In this document: piece by piece, positions 50,623 through 59,296 of the stretch | Layout: each line of letters begins with the position of its first letter | Position numbering within the stretch: the stretch's first letter is position 1 | Source of the DNA: Paractinoplanes atraurantiacus | GTDB lineage: Bacteria > Actinomycetota > Actinomycetes > Mycobacteriales > Micromonosporaceae | Length of the DNA stretch: 64,000 bases | Direction: 5' to 3' | Assembly: GCF_900215205.1 (NCBI RefSeq) | Contig: NZ_OBDY01000004.1 | Span: 44,348-108,347 of the forward strand | The notes under the pieces: model-generated | Database searches by the model: none | Told to the model about the DNA's origin: nothing | Seen by the model: the letters and a program-made list of their open reading frames with translations, nothing else | Made by a program: the position numbers and the translations under genes

Positions 50623-53600
50623 ATGAAGGGCTGGGGCTCTTCGGACTCCTCCTCCTCGGGCGGCGCCAGCAGCTGGGGCGCCTGGGCCGACGAGCCGGCA
50701 TGGGTCTACGAGATCACCTGGGAGTGGGAGCCGGTGCCGGGCCAGCGCTACCCCGGCGACCCGGGCCGCCGAAAGGCCGTGCACACACCCGTCTACGAGG
50801 CTTCCGACGGCGCGTCACCGGCGTCGTGGTCGAGCCCGGAAGATCAGCCCCCGACAAGGTACGCACACAGACCAGTGCAGAACGACGACCCTCAGCCCCC
50901 GTACCCCGGCCCGCAGGCAGGCGCGCCCGGCCGTGGGCGCCCGCAGCAGGGCAGCCCCGAGAGCGCTCCCCGCCCTACGTGGGACAGCACTCCGCGCCAG
51001 CTCGGCCCCGTTGGCAGCCCGCAGCACGGCGGCCCGGTTGGCGCCCCGCAGCACGGCGGCCCGGTTGGCGCCCCGCAGCACGGCGGCCCGGTTGGCGCCC
51101 CGCAGCACGCCGGCCCGGTTGGCGCCCCGCAGCACGCCGGCCCTGTTGGCGGCCCGCAGCACGCCGGCCCTGTTGGCGGCCCGCAGCATTCCAGCTCGCA
51201 CGGCACGCCGCCGCAGGGGTCGCCCGAGCGCACCCAACCCTTGTGGAACCGCCCCGCCCAGAGCCACCCGATGCCGCCCCGCGAGCCCGACCCTTACCGC
51301 CCCGACCAGGGCACCGCGTCACCCCGCCCGCCGATGGACGGCAACCCCACGCCGGACCAGCGCCGAGGATCGGCCCCCGTCTACGGCCGGCCCGCCGCCG
51401 CTGCCCGCCCCCAGTCCCCCGCCGGCGGCGAAGGCTGGAACGCCCCGGACCAGCCCTCCCGCGACCCCCGAGGCCCGTCACCGTCGGACCCGTCCCGCAG
51501 CGACCTGCCGCAGCGACACACCCAGCGCCCACAGCCCGACTTCCCGCAGCGCAACCAGCCCCAGGCCGACCTCCCGCAGCGCAACCAGCCCCAGGCCGAC
51601 CTCCCGCAGCGCAACCACCCCCAGACCGGCTACCCGCAGCGCGACGCCCGCGACCTGCCCCAGCGAGGCGCTTCGCAGCCCGCCGCGCAGCAGGGCGGCC
51701 TGCCGCAACGCGAAGCCCAGCGCGACCTGCCTCCGCGGGATCTCCCGCAGCGCGGCGCCGCTCAACCCGCGGCCCAGCAGCGCGACCTGCCGCCACGCGA
51801 CGCTTTCCGCGCCGCCGTAGTGCCGCAGCCTCCCTACCCGCCCGGCGTCCAGCCTCCCGGCGACCCCTACTCTTCGGCCGCCCCTCGCAACCCGCAGCCG
51901 GTCAACCCTTACGCGGCCCCGGCTTCGGATGCCCCCGCCCGGCCTGCTCCCACCCAGGCCTCCGGCTCCACCGGCCGAGCCACCTCTCCCGGCGTGTACG
52001 GCGCCGCCCGCCCACCGGCCGCCGCCTCGTCCGCCCCCGGCGCCTACTACGGCCGCCGCCAGGCTCCCGACGACGAGCAGCAGCCGCAGGACACCCCGCG
52101 CCAGGTCTCCCCCGCCGCCTACGGCAACGCCCGCCCGGCCCCCGCCGACGCTTTCCCGTCCCGCCCCGGCCAGCGCCCCGCCCCCGGCCAGCGCGACGGC
52201 CGCGACTCCGACACACCCTTCGACCTGCGCCCGGCCCCCCAGGACCGCGGCACCCCCGCACAGTCCCGCCCGGCCCCCCAGCCGACCCGCGTCACACCCC
52301 AGCGCCCAGCCGACCCAGCGCCGCTCTATCCCACGGCCCCCGGCTCAGCCATCCCCGCCCCAACCCCGGTCCGCCCGGTCTCGGCCCCCACACCGACCCA
52401 TCAGGTCTCGGCGCCCGGCCCCATCCACCCGGTCTCGGCCCCCGGCCCCATCCACCCGGTCTCGGCCCCCGGCCCCATCCACCCGGTCTCCGCCCCCGCC
52501 CCGACCCAACCGACCTCAGCGCCCGCACCCCTCCATCAGGTCTCGGCGCCCGGACCCATCCACCCGGTCTCGGCCCCCGCCCCGACCCAACCGGCCTCGG
52601 CGCCCGCACCCCTCCATCAGGTCTCGGCGCCCGCGCCCATTCATCCGGTCTCGGCTCCTGGCCCGATCAACCCGGCCTCTGCCGGAGCCCCGCCCCGCCC
52701 GGTTTCCGCGCCCGCACCGACCCACCCGGTCTCGGCTCCGGCTCAGCCGCCCGTGGTCCCCCTGCAGCCCGCGGCTTCAGCAAGTCCGGCGTCGCCACCG
52801 CCGTACCCCACTTCCGGCACCACCCACCCGGCCTCGGGTCCGCCGCAGCCCACCGCCGGCACATCTCACCCCGTGTCCGGCCCGGCCCACTCAGGCGAAC
52901 AGACGTGGCCCACAGCGGGCCCGACCAGGCCATCGGTCATTCCCGGACAAACCGGCCCAACCGGACCGACCCATCCGGCCTCCGGCCCAGCTGGCCCGGG
53001 CCCCGACCCGCTTCGTCCGATCTCCGGCCCCGCGCATCCTGGTTCCGCACGGCCCGTTTCCGCGACGGCCGATCCCGGCGCTTCGGCCTGGCCGCCCCCG
53101 GGCACGGCCCAGCCACCCACAATCCCGGCGCAGCAGGCGCACACAGGACCGGCATTCCCCGTCTCCTCCCCCGCCCAGCCCGCCGAATCGGCCTGGCCGA
53201 CGGCAGGAACGACCCCACCGCCGTTCGTTCCCGGCCAGACCGGTCACACCGAGCAGGCCTCTCCCGTCTCGGGCCCCGCCCACTCGGTCTCCGGAACTGC
53301 GGGACCCGCTTACGGATCCACCCAGCCCGCGTCCGGGCCTGTCTATCCGGCTTCTGATCCCGCCCAGCGTGGGTCTGAGCCCACTCACCCGGTCTCCGGG
53401 CCTGCACAGCCCGCCTACCAGCCCGCCCAACCCACGTCCGGAGCCGCTCACCCGACCTCCGGCCCCGCACGGCCTGCCTATGGGCCCGCCCAACCCACGT
53501 CCGGAGCCGCTCACCCGACCTCCGGGCCCGCACAGCCCGCCTACGGGTCTGCCCAACCCACGTCCGGAGCTGCGCGTCCGGCCTCCGGGCCCGCACAGCC

Positions 53601-56600
53601 CTGGTCGGAAGCCGCTCGGCCGGTCTCCGGGGATGGGCAGCCTGCCTTCGGAGCCGCTCGGCCCGCTTCGGGGCCCGCTCGGCCTGGGGAATCCGTGTGG
53701 CCGGGGTCGGGTGCTGTGCAGTCGGGTTCGGCCTGGGGCGATCACCCGCGCGTCGGGGAACCGCACGCGTACCCCTCGTCCGCTCGGCCGGAAGGCTCGG
53801 CGCATCCGGTTTCCGGTGTGGCGCCTGGTCAGCCGACTGCGGGAGCGCATGCTTCGCCTGTCCACCCGGTATCCGCGCCCGGCGATTTCGACGCGAGCGG
53901 TTCGCAGGGCGGGGTGGTGTCCGCCGAGTTCCGGCAGGGCGGGTACTACGAGCCGGAGCCGTCCTACCAGCCGCACCCGGATCAGGGGATCACGCCCGGG
54001 CCTGACGCCGCCGCGTACGACCGGCCCGAGCCCGTCACCGCGCCGCCCTATCTGGTCGCTGACGGCAATGCCGGTTCGGCCGGCACCGAGCACTTCGACC
54101 CGTCGGTCAGCCCCATCTCGTCGCTGCCCGCCGACCACCCGCTGCCGACCGGCCCGGTCGCCGGCCACCGCAACGAACCGGTCTCCGCTCCGCAAGGCGC
54201 CGGACTGCCCGTCGAAGAGGCGCCCACCACCGAAGGGCTGCCGGCCGAGACGCCCGCTGCCGGGACGCCCGCCGTTGACGCGCCGGTGGCCGAACAGCCC
54301 CGCGGGCTCGGCTGGCTGCTGTCTCAGAGCGGCCTCGGCGCGATCACGCCGCTTCCCCCGCCGGAGCCGCTCCTGGCAATGATCGAGCAGCCCGTGGCTC
54401 AGCCTGAGCCCGAAGAGGTCCGCCCGGTCAGCGCCGTGCCCGAGAAGCCGAACTGGTTCGTCCAGCCCGCCGACGACGAGCTCGCCGAGGACGCGACCGC
54501 AGCCCAGGACGAGCTTCAGGCCACCTCCGAGCAGCCCGAAGCCGACCAGGACACCGTCGCTCCTTCCACGCCCGAGCAACTCCCGGAAGAGGATTCCGTC
54601 GTCCAGCCGGTCCTCCCCGAGGACTCTCTGGAAGAACCCGACGCCTACGCGCCCTCCACCGACCACACGGCCGCAGAGCTGCAGTCCCACGAGCTCCCCA
54701 CCGACCACCCGGCCCCGGCGCCGCAGGACCACCAGCCCATCGCCGACCACCCGGTCTCGGAGCCACAGGACCATCAGCTCGCCACCGACCAGCCCGTCTC
54801 GGAGCCACAGGACCACGAGCCCTCGACGGACAATTGGGGCGCGGCCGAGGCGTACACGCACGTGCCTGACCAGCCGGCTCAGGATCTCGACACCCACCCG
54901 GTCACGGAGTCCGAGGTCCACCAGGCCGCCGCCGGCCAAACAGCAGCGGACCCGCGGCCGGCAGAAGATCTCGACATCTACCCAGCCACCGAGTCCGAGG
55001 TCCATCAGGCTGCCGCGGATCACACAGCTGCGGAGCCGGAAGCGGCAGAGGATCTCGAGACCCACTCGGCCCCAGAGTCGCAGGCTGCACAATCCGCCGT
55101 TGAATACCCGGCCGTGGAACCGCAGGCCGCATCGGCTGGCGTCGACCTGCAGGCAGTGGAGTCGGAGGCGGACCAGCCTGCCGTCGAGCACGAAGCCACG
55201 GAGCCTCAGGAACACCAGCCCGCCGTCGCAGGGCCGTCGGCCGAACAAGCCGCAGTCGAGGTCCAGGACGCGGAGCCGGGCGCGGAACAACTCGTGGCCG
55301 AGGAGTGGGGAGCCGAGCAACTGCCTCACCAGATTCAGGATGCGGAGCCGCCGGCCGAGCGGGAGGACGCGGTCGACCACTCGGTGGATGAGCCCGCCGA
55401 CCAGCCGGAGCGGCCGGTCGTGGAGCCTGAGGCTTCCGAAGACCACGCTCACCCGGCTGACGAGTTCGACGCTGGCGAGCCCGACGCCGGGCCGGACCCG
55501 GCGGAAGAGGCCGGCGTTTCTCCGCACTCGGTCGAGGCGGAGCAGGTCGAGGGCATGGAGCCGGCCTTCGGGGAGCAAGCGTCGCAGGTGGCGGAACCAG
55601 CCCTTGTCGAGGCGAGCGTCCCGGACGAGCCGGTGGTCTCTGCGCAGGACGACGGATTCGGTGAGGTTTCGAGCGAGCCCCTCCGAAACGAAGACCCGGG
55701 CAACGCGGATGAAGGCGCGCCTGAGGTCGAGGCGCCGCACATCGAGATCGAGCTGGGGCCGGAGTGGGCTCAGGTCGAGGATGAGGCTGCGCCTGCTGTC
55801 GACGAGCTGCTCGAGGTGGCCGAGGCGCCTTCGGCCGAGTTCGGTGTGGCGGAGCCGGCCGGCGAGGAAGCTGTCGAGGAAGCGGTCGATGTCGAGCTTC
55901 TGGAGCTCGCGCCCGAACCCGTGGCCGACGAGCCGGTGGAAGAGATCGTCGACGTCGAGCTGGTCGAGGACTCGCGGCCGGAGCTCGTCGCCGCAGTCGA
56001 AGATCCCGAGCCGGCCCCTGACGATCCCGAGCCCGTCGACCTGACTTCCGGGCCGGCCGAATCCGAGGCCGAGGAGTCCGCGGTCGAGGCGGAGACCGCA
56101 GAAGCCGAGCCGGAAGTCGTGGCCGCGGCGCCCAGTGTCGTTGCGGTTCCCCGGGTGCCGGCCGCGCCCATTCGGCAGCGGGGTGACAAGGTGCAGCCTC
56201 AGGATCGGCGCGCCGACCCTGAGCAGGTGCTCTCGGCGTACCCCTGGGTCTTCGATCCGGCGACCCTGCGTGAGCGTATCGAGGAGACCGACCCCATGGG
56301 GGTCGTCATCGACCGGCTCACCGACAAGTTGGAGTACGCCGAGCGCGACTCCGTCCGGGCCCGCCTGCTGAGCCTGCGGGCCGTGGCCGAGCGGCTGCTC
56401 GACGAGCTCGACCCGGCCCTCGAGGACGCCGAAGCGGGGCTCGAGCACGCGAAGAAGGCCGGCGATCCGGTGCTCGAGGCCACCGTGCTCGGGCGGCTCG
56501 CCCATGTGCGGCACTGGCGGGGTGAGTATGCCGAGGCCGACCGGCTCTACGCCTTGGCCTCGTCGCCGGAGCTGCCGACGCGGCTTCAGGCCGAGCTGCA

Positions 56601-57165
56601 CGAGCTGGCCGGGCGGTCGGCCTTCGAGCAGGGACGCTACCTGGAGGCCGTGAACCACTTCGAGACAGCTCTCGACCTGCGGAAGGGCACCGACCCTGAT
56701 CTGGTCGAGCGGATCGAGCTGGCCCTCGACACGATCACCGGGTTGACCACTGAGGGCTGGGGCCCCTATCCGCGTACACCCGAAGAAATTGGCGGCGAAC
56801 GGCCCGCGCCGGGACCTTCCCTCTTCGAGGACGAGAACGGCTGGGGTGCGGTCGACGAGCACGGGCAGGTCGTGGTCGAGGCGAAGTACGACCGCTTCGC
56901 CGACGGCTTCACCGCCGAAGGGCTCGCCGTCGTCGAAAGCGACGGCAAGCAGGGCGTCATCGACCGTACGGGGCAGGTCGTGCTGCCGCTGGAGCACGCC
57001 GAGGTGCGCCTCCACCCGGCCGCTTTCCTGGTCGCCGACAAGTTCGGGCTGTGGGGTGCGCTGGGGCGCGACGGCGCGCCGATGATCGAGTTGACGCACT
57101 CCGAGCGGGCCGATGTGATCGAAGAAATCGAGCGGCGTGTGCCGGCCACCCGGCCGGTTCTGTGA
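50623..57165 (+). CDS. Giant proline-rich repeat protein with C-terminal TPR and WG-repeat domains
   Basis: A 2180-residue cytosolic protein; no signal peptide or membrane helix. Residues 1-45 are Trp-rich (SSWGAWADEPAWVYEITWEW). About 50-1240 is Pro/Gln/Ser-rich with several repeat families; about 1240-1850 is Glu/Asp/Ala/Pro-rich. The C-terminus is folded: a TPR-like helical part (about 1895-2035: LLDELDPALEDAEAGLEHAK, LAGRSAFEQGRYLEAVNHFE) and three WG-type repeats (about 2065-2165: NGWGAVDEHGQVVVEAKYD, GKQGVIDRTGQVVLP, FGLWGALGRDG). WG repeats form beta-propeller-like or solenoid binding surfaces. The start ATG 50623 has GGAG upstream; a frame extension to 50518 lacks one. I infer a scaffold role; WG-repeat proteins occur in Micromonosporaceae but rarely this long. 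Confidence 0.8.
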   Translation: MKGWGSSDSSSSGGASSWGAWADEPAWVYEITWEWEPVPGQRYPGDPGRRKAVHTPVYEASDGASPASWSSPEDQPPTRYAHRPVQNDDPQPPYPGPQAGAPGRGRPQQGSPESAPRPTWDSTPRQLGPVGSPQHGGPVGAPQHGGPVGAPQHGGPVGAPQHAGPVGAPQHAGPVGGPQHAGPVGGPQHSSSHGTPPQGSPERTQPLWNRPAQSHPMPPREPDPYRPDQGTASPRPPMDGNPTPDQRRGSAPVYGRPAAAARPQSPAGGEGWNAPDQPSRDPRGPSPSDPSRSDLPQRHTQRPQPDFPQRNQPQADLPQRNQPQADLPQRNHPQTGYPQRDARDLPQRGASQPAAQQGGLPQREAQRDLPPRDLPQRGAAQPAAQQRDLPPRDAFRAAVVPQPPYPPGVQPPGDPYSSAAPRNPQPVNPYAAPASDAPARPAPTQASGSTGRATSPGVYGAARPPAAASSAPGAYYGRRQAPDDEQQPQDTPRQVSPAAYGNARPAPADAFPSRPGQRPAPGQRDGRDSDTPFDLRPAPQDRGTPAQSRPAPQPTRVTPQRPADPAPLYPTAPGSAIPAPTPVRPVSAPTPTHQVSAPGPIHPVSAPGPIHPVSAPGPIHPVSAPAPTQPTSAPAPLHQVSAPGPIHPVSAPAPTQPASAPAPLHQVSAPAPIHPVSAPGPINPASAGAPPRPVSAPAPTHPVSAPAQPPVVPLQPAASASPASPPPYPTSGTTHPASGPPQPTAGTSHPVSGPAHSGEQTWPTAGPTRPSVIPGQTGPTGPTHPASGPAGPGPDPLRPISGPAHPGSARPVSATADPGASAWPPPGTAQPPTIPAQQAHTGPAFPVSSPAQPAESAWPTAGTTPPPFVPGQTGHTEQASPVSGPAHSVSGTAGPAYGSTQPASGPVYPASDPAQRGSEPTHPVSGPAQPAYQPAQPTSGAAHPTSGPARPAYGPAQPTSGAAHPTSGPAQPAYGSAQPTSGAARPASGPAQPWSEAARPVSGDGQPAFGAARPASGPARPGESVWPGSGAVQSGSAWGDHPRVGEPHAYPSSARPEGSAHPVSGVAPGQPTAGAHASPVHPVSAPGDFDASGSQGGVVSAEFRQGGYYEPEPSYQPHPDQGITPGPDAAAYDRPEPVTAPPYLVADGNAGSAGTEHFDPSVSPISSLPADHPLPTGPVAGHRNEPVSAPQGAGLPVEEAPTTEGLPAETPAAGTPAVDAPVAEQPRGLGWLLSQSGLGAITPLPPPEPLLAMIEQPVAQPEPEEVRPVSAVPEKPNWFVQPADDELAEDATAAQDELQATSEQPEADQDTVAPSTPEQLPEEDSVVQPVLPEDSLEEPDAYAPSTDHTAAELQSHELPTDHPAPAPQDHQPIADHPVSEPQDHQLATDQPVSEPQDHEPSTDNWGAAEAYTHVPDQPAQDLDTHPVTESEVHQAAAGQTAADPRPAEDLDIYPATESEVHQAAADHTAAEPEAAEDLETHSAPESQAAQSAVEYPAVEPQAASAGVDLQAVESEADQPAVEHEATEPQEHQPAVAGPSAEQAAVEVQDAEPGAEQLVAEEWGAEQLPHQIQDAEPPAEREDAVDHSVDEPADQPERPVVEPEASEDHAHPADEFDAGEPDAGPDPAEEAGVSPHSVEAEQVEGMEPAFGEQASQVAEPALVEASVPDEPVVSAQDDGFGEVSSEPLRNEDPGNADEGAPEVEAPHIEIELGPEWAQVEDEAAPAVDELLEVAEAPSAEFGVAEPAGEEAVEEAVDVELLELAPEPVADEPVEEIVDVELVEDSRPELVAAVEDPEPAPDDPEPVDLTSGPAESEAEESAVEAETAEAEPEVVAAAPSVVAVPRVPAAPIRQRGDKVQPQDRRADPEQVLSAYPWVFDPATLRERIEETDPMGVVIDRLTDKLEYAERDSVRARLLSLRAVAERLLDELDPALEDAEAGLEHAKKAGDPVLEATVLGRLAHVRHWRGEYAEADRLYALASSPELPTRLQAELHELAGRSAFEQGRYLEAVNHFETALDLRKGTDPDLVERIELALDTITGLTTEGWGPYPRTPEEIGGERPAPGPSLFEDENGWGAVDEHGQVVVEAKYDRFADGFTAEGLAVVESDGKQGVIDRTGQVVLPLEHAEVRLHPAAFLVADKFGLWGALGRDGAPMIELTHSERADVIEEIERRVPATRPVL
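51001..51189 (+). repeat. 27-bp tandem repeat inside the giant gene (seven copies)
   Basis: Copies start near 51001, then at 51028, 51055, 51082, 51109, 51136 and 51163. The unit is GGCGGCCCGGTTGGCGCCCC plus GCAGCAC and encodes the nine-residue unit GGPVGAPQH. The high identity indicates recent slippage or unequal crossing-over. Confidence 0.9.
53407..53595 (+). repeat. 63-bp tandem repeat inside the giant gene (three copies)
   Basis: Copies at 53407-53469, 53470-53532 and 53533-53595 each encode a 21-residue unit, QPAYGPAQPTSGAAHPTSGP followed by A, with few changes. A shorter HPVSAPGPI-type nine-residue family fills about 52381-52740, and LPQRNQPQAD units fill about 51530-51640. Confidence 0.85.
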
Positions 57166-57186
57166 CGAGGCAATAGTGTCAGGGGC

Positions 57187-58185
57187 ATGGAGTTTCGTCA
57201 TCTGGGCCGTTCCGGCCTGCTCATCAGCGAGATCGCCTACGGCAACTGGATCACCCACGGTTCGCAGGTCGAGGAGGACGCCGCGCGTGACTGCGTGCGA
57301 GCCGCCCTCGACGTCGGCATCACCACCTTCGACACCGCCGACGCGTATGCGGGCGGGCGCGCCGAGGAGGTGCTCGGCCGCGCGCTGAAGGGTGAGCGCC
57401 GCGCCGGGCTGGAGATCTTCACCAAGGTGTTCTGGCCGACCGGGCCGGGGCCGAACGACCGCAGCCTGTCCCGCAAGCACATCATGGAGTCGATCGACGC
57501 GTCGCTGGGCCGTCTCCAGACCGACTACGTCGACCTCTACCAGGCGCACCGCTACGACTATTCGACGCCGCTCGAGGAGACCATGCAGGCGTTCGCCGAC
57601 GTGGTCCGCTCCGGCAAGGCGCTCTACATCGGCGTCTCCGAGTGGACCGCCTCGGAGATCCGCGCCGGGTGGGAGCTCGCGCAGGACCTGAAGATCCCGC
57701 TGGTGTCGAACCAGCCGCAGTACTCGGCGTTGTGGCGGGTCATCGAGGCCGAGGTGGTGCCCACCTCGATCGAGCTGGGTCTGGGCCAGGTCGTGTTCTC
57801 GCCGATCGCGCAGGGCGTGCTGACCGGCAAGTACAAGGTGGGTCAGGAGCCGCCGGCCGGTTCGCGGGCCACCGATCAGCAGGGCGGCGCCGGTTTCATC
57901 CAGCGCTACCTGAACGACGAGGTGCTGGGCGCGGTGGCCAAGCTTGAGCCGCTGGCCAAGCAGGCCGACCTCTCGCTGGCCCAGCTGGCCGTGGCCTGGG
58001 TGCTGCAGAACTCGAACGTGTCGGCCGCCATCATCGGCGCGTCCCGGCCGGAGCAGGTGCGTGACAACGCGGCCGCGGCGGGCGTCAAACTGGACGCCGA
58101 CCTGATGAAGGCGATCGACGCCGCGCTGGACGAGGTGGTCGAGCGGGACCCGGCGAAGACGCAGAGCCCCGCCCGCCGTCCGTAG
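57187..58185 (+). CDS. Aldo/keto reductase
   Basis: A 332-residue TIM-barrel oxidoreductase using NADPH. The catalytic tetrad is visible: D49 (TFDTADAY), Y54, K80 (EIFTKVFWP) and H121 (YQAHRYD). The sequence (MEFRHLGRSGLLISEIAYGN, GVSEWTASEI, SNQPQYSALWRVIE, FSPIAQGVLTGKYK) belongs to the KCNAB/YghZ-like group. The substrate is some aldehyde or ketone and cannot be specified. It starts 21 bp after the giant gene's stop and may be read through from it. Confidence 0.9.
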   Translation: MEFRHLGRSGLLISEIAYGNWITHGSQVEEDAARDCVRAALDVGITTFDTADAYAGGRAEEVLGRALKGERRAGLEIFTKVFWPTGPGPNDRSLSRKHIMESIDASLGRLQTDYVDLYQAHRYDYSTPLEETMQAFADVVRSGKALYIGVSEWTASEIRAGWELAQDLKIPLVSNQPQYSALWRVIEAEVVPTSIELGLGQVVFSPIAQGVLTGKYKVGQEPPAGSRATDQQGGAGFIQRYLNDEVLGAVAKLEPLAKQADLSLAQLAVAWVLQNSNVSAAIIGASRPEQVRDNAAAAGVKLDADLMKAIDAALDEVVERDPAKTQSPARRP

Positions 58186-58188
58186 CGG

Positions 58189-59016
58189 TCAGGAGCCCGA
58201 CCAGAAACGCATGAGCTCGAGGCCGACGCGGATCAGGGCTTCCGACAGCCCGATCCGCTCGGCCAGCCAGAACACCACGTCGTAGAACCACTGCCCCACC
58301 TTCGTCTGCCACAGCAGCAGGAAGAGCAGGATGAAGCCGTACGGGGCGAACAGGTTCCACGCCCGCTGGTAGGCCGGGCTCATCCAGGGCGCGATGATCC
58401 CGCCACCGTCGAGCCCGGGGATCGGCAGGAAGTTGAGCACGCTGGCCGTGATCTGCAGGAATGCGAGCGCGGCCAGCGCTGCCCAGAACTCCAGGTGGTC
58501 GGTGGAGCCGCTCAGCGCGTACCCGCCGAGCGACGGCACCAGCTCGGGCCCCACGCCGATCAGGAACGGGATCGACACCACCAGCGCCAGGATCACGTTG
58601 GTGAACGGGCCCGCGAAGCTGATCAGCGAGTCCTTGACCTTGCTGCGGATGTACCGGTGGTCGACCCAGACCGCGCCACCGGGCAGGCCGATGCCGCCGA
58701 GGATCACCACGACGACCGGCAGCACGATGGACAGCAGCGGGCTCGTGTATTTCAGCGGGTTGAGCCGCAGATATCCCCGCTCGGCCACGGTGTGGTCACC
58801 GGAGAAGTATCCGATCAGCGCGTGCGCGTACTCGTGCAGGCAGAGCGACACCAGCCAGCCCGAGACGATGAACAGGAAGACGTCGACCCGTACGTTGCCG
58901 AAGCCCGTCCACGTCATCCAGCCGCTCACCGCGAAGATCGCGACGATGCCGACGAAGACCGGGCTCGGGATGAAGGCGTTGCGGGGCGTCCGCGTGTAGA
59001 CCGGTTCGTAAGTCAC
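58189..59016 (-). CDS. M50-family site-2 protease-like membrane metalloprotease
   Basis: A 275-residue polytopic zinc protease. The zinc motif HEYAH lies in the membrane helix SGWLVSLCLHEYAHALIGYF, and the second motif NFLPIPGLDGGGI supplies the third ligand Asp. Family segments such as GYLRLNPLKYTSPLLSI and ISFAGPFTNVILALVV are present. It cleaves other proteins within the membrane, often anti-sigma factors; none is encoded nearby. GTG 59014-59016 lies 1 bp after the stop of the 65-residue gene, so the two are coupled. It has no PDZ domain. Confidence 0.9.
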   Translation of the reverse strand: MTYEPVYTRTPRNAFIPSPVFVGIVAIFAVSGWMTWTGFGNVRVDVFLFIVSGWLVSLCLHEYAHALIGYFSGDHTVAERGYLRLNPLKYTSPLLSIVLPVVVVILGGIGLPGGAVWVDHRYIRSKVKDSLISFAGPFTNVILALVVSIPFLIGVGPELVPSLGGYALSGSTDHLEFWAALAALAFLQITASVLNFLPIPGLDGGGIIAPWMSPAYQRAWNLFAPYGFILLFLLLWQTKVGQWFYDVVFWLAERIGLSEALIRVGLELMRFWSGS

Positions 59017-59017
59017 G

Positions 59018-59215
59018 TCACTCCGCCGGCAACAGGCTCATCCGGTAGTCCACCCGGTCGTCCTCGACCAGCACGACACCCGCCACGCCGGACTCGGCCA
59101 GCTGCCGCCACTCCTGGCCGATCCACGACTCGGCGTCGGACTGGCTGCTGAACGTCTCCGGCGGACCGGCCACCGGTTGCCCGTCGACGTTCTCGTACCG
59201 CCAACTCCACGGCAT
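59018..59215 (-). CDS. Small conserved actinobacterial protein
   Basis: A 65-residue protein of unknown function with a compact alpha/beta look: MPWSWRYENVDGQPVAGPPE, TFSSQSDAESWIGQEWRQLA, ESGVAGVVLVEDDRVDYRMS. Similar MPWSWRYE-type proteins occur in many actinobacteria. I choose the ATG at 59213-59215, with GAGGGGG six bases ahead; the codons upstream to 59230 are unlikely. It directly precedes the M50 protease gene on the same strand and is divergent from the cobU fusion. Confidence 0.8.
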   Translation of the reverse strand: MPWSWRYENVDGQPVAGPPETFSSQSDAESWIGQEWRQLAESGVAGVVLVEDDRVDYRMSLLPAE

Positions 59216-59296
59216 TCGCCGCCCCCTCACGTCCTCGGTCGGTGCGTCTCCACCCTACGGCGTCGCGCTGTGCGCCCCGGCCTTAAGGTACGGGGC

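Noticed and set aside
52891..57549. A 1552-codon open frame on the minus strand opposite the giant gene
   Set aside because: It is an antisense mirror caused by high GC3 in the plus-strand gene. The plus strand has the Shine-Dalgarno, recognisable TPR and WG domains and consistent codon usage.
59216..59296. Looked for a cobalamin riboswitch before the cobU fusion
   Set aside because: The spacer is only 81 bp and lacks a B12-box-like stretch. The operon has no visible riboswitch.
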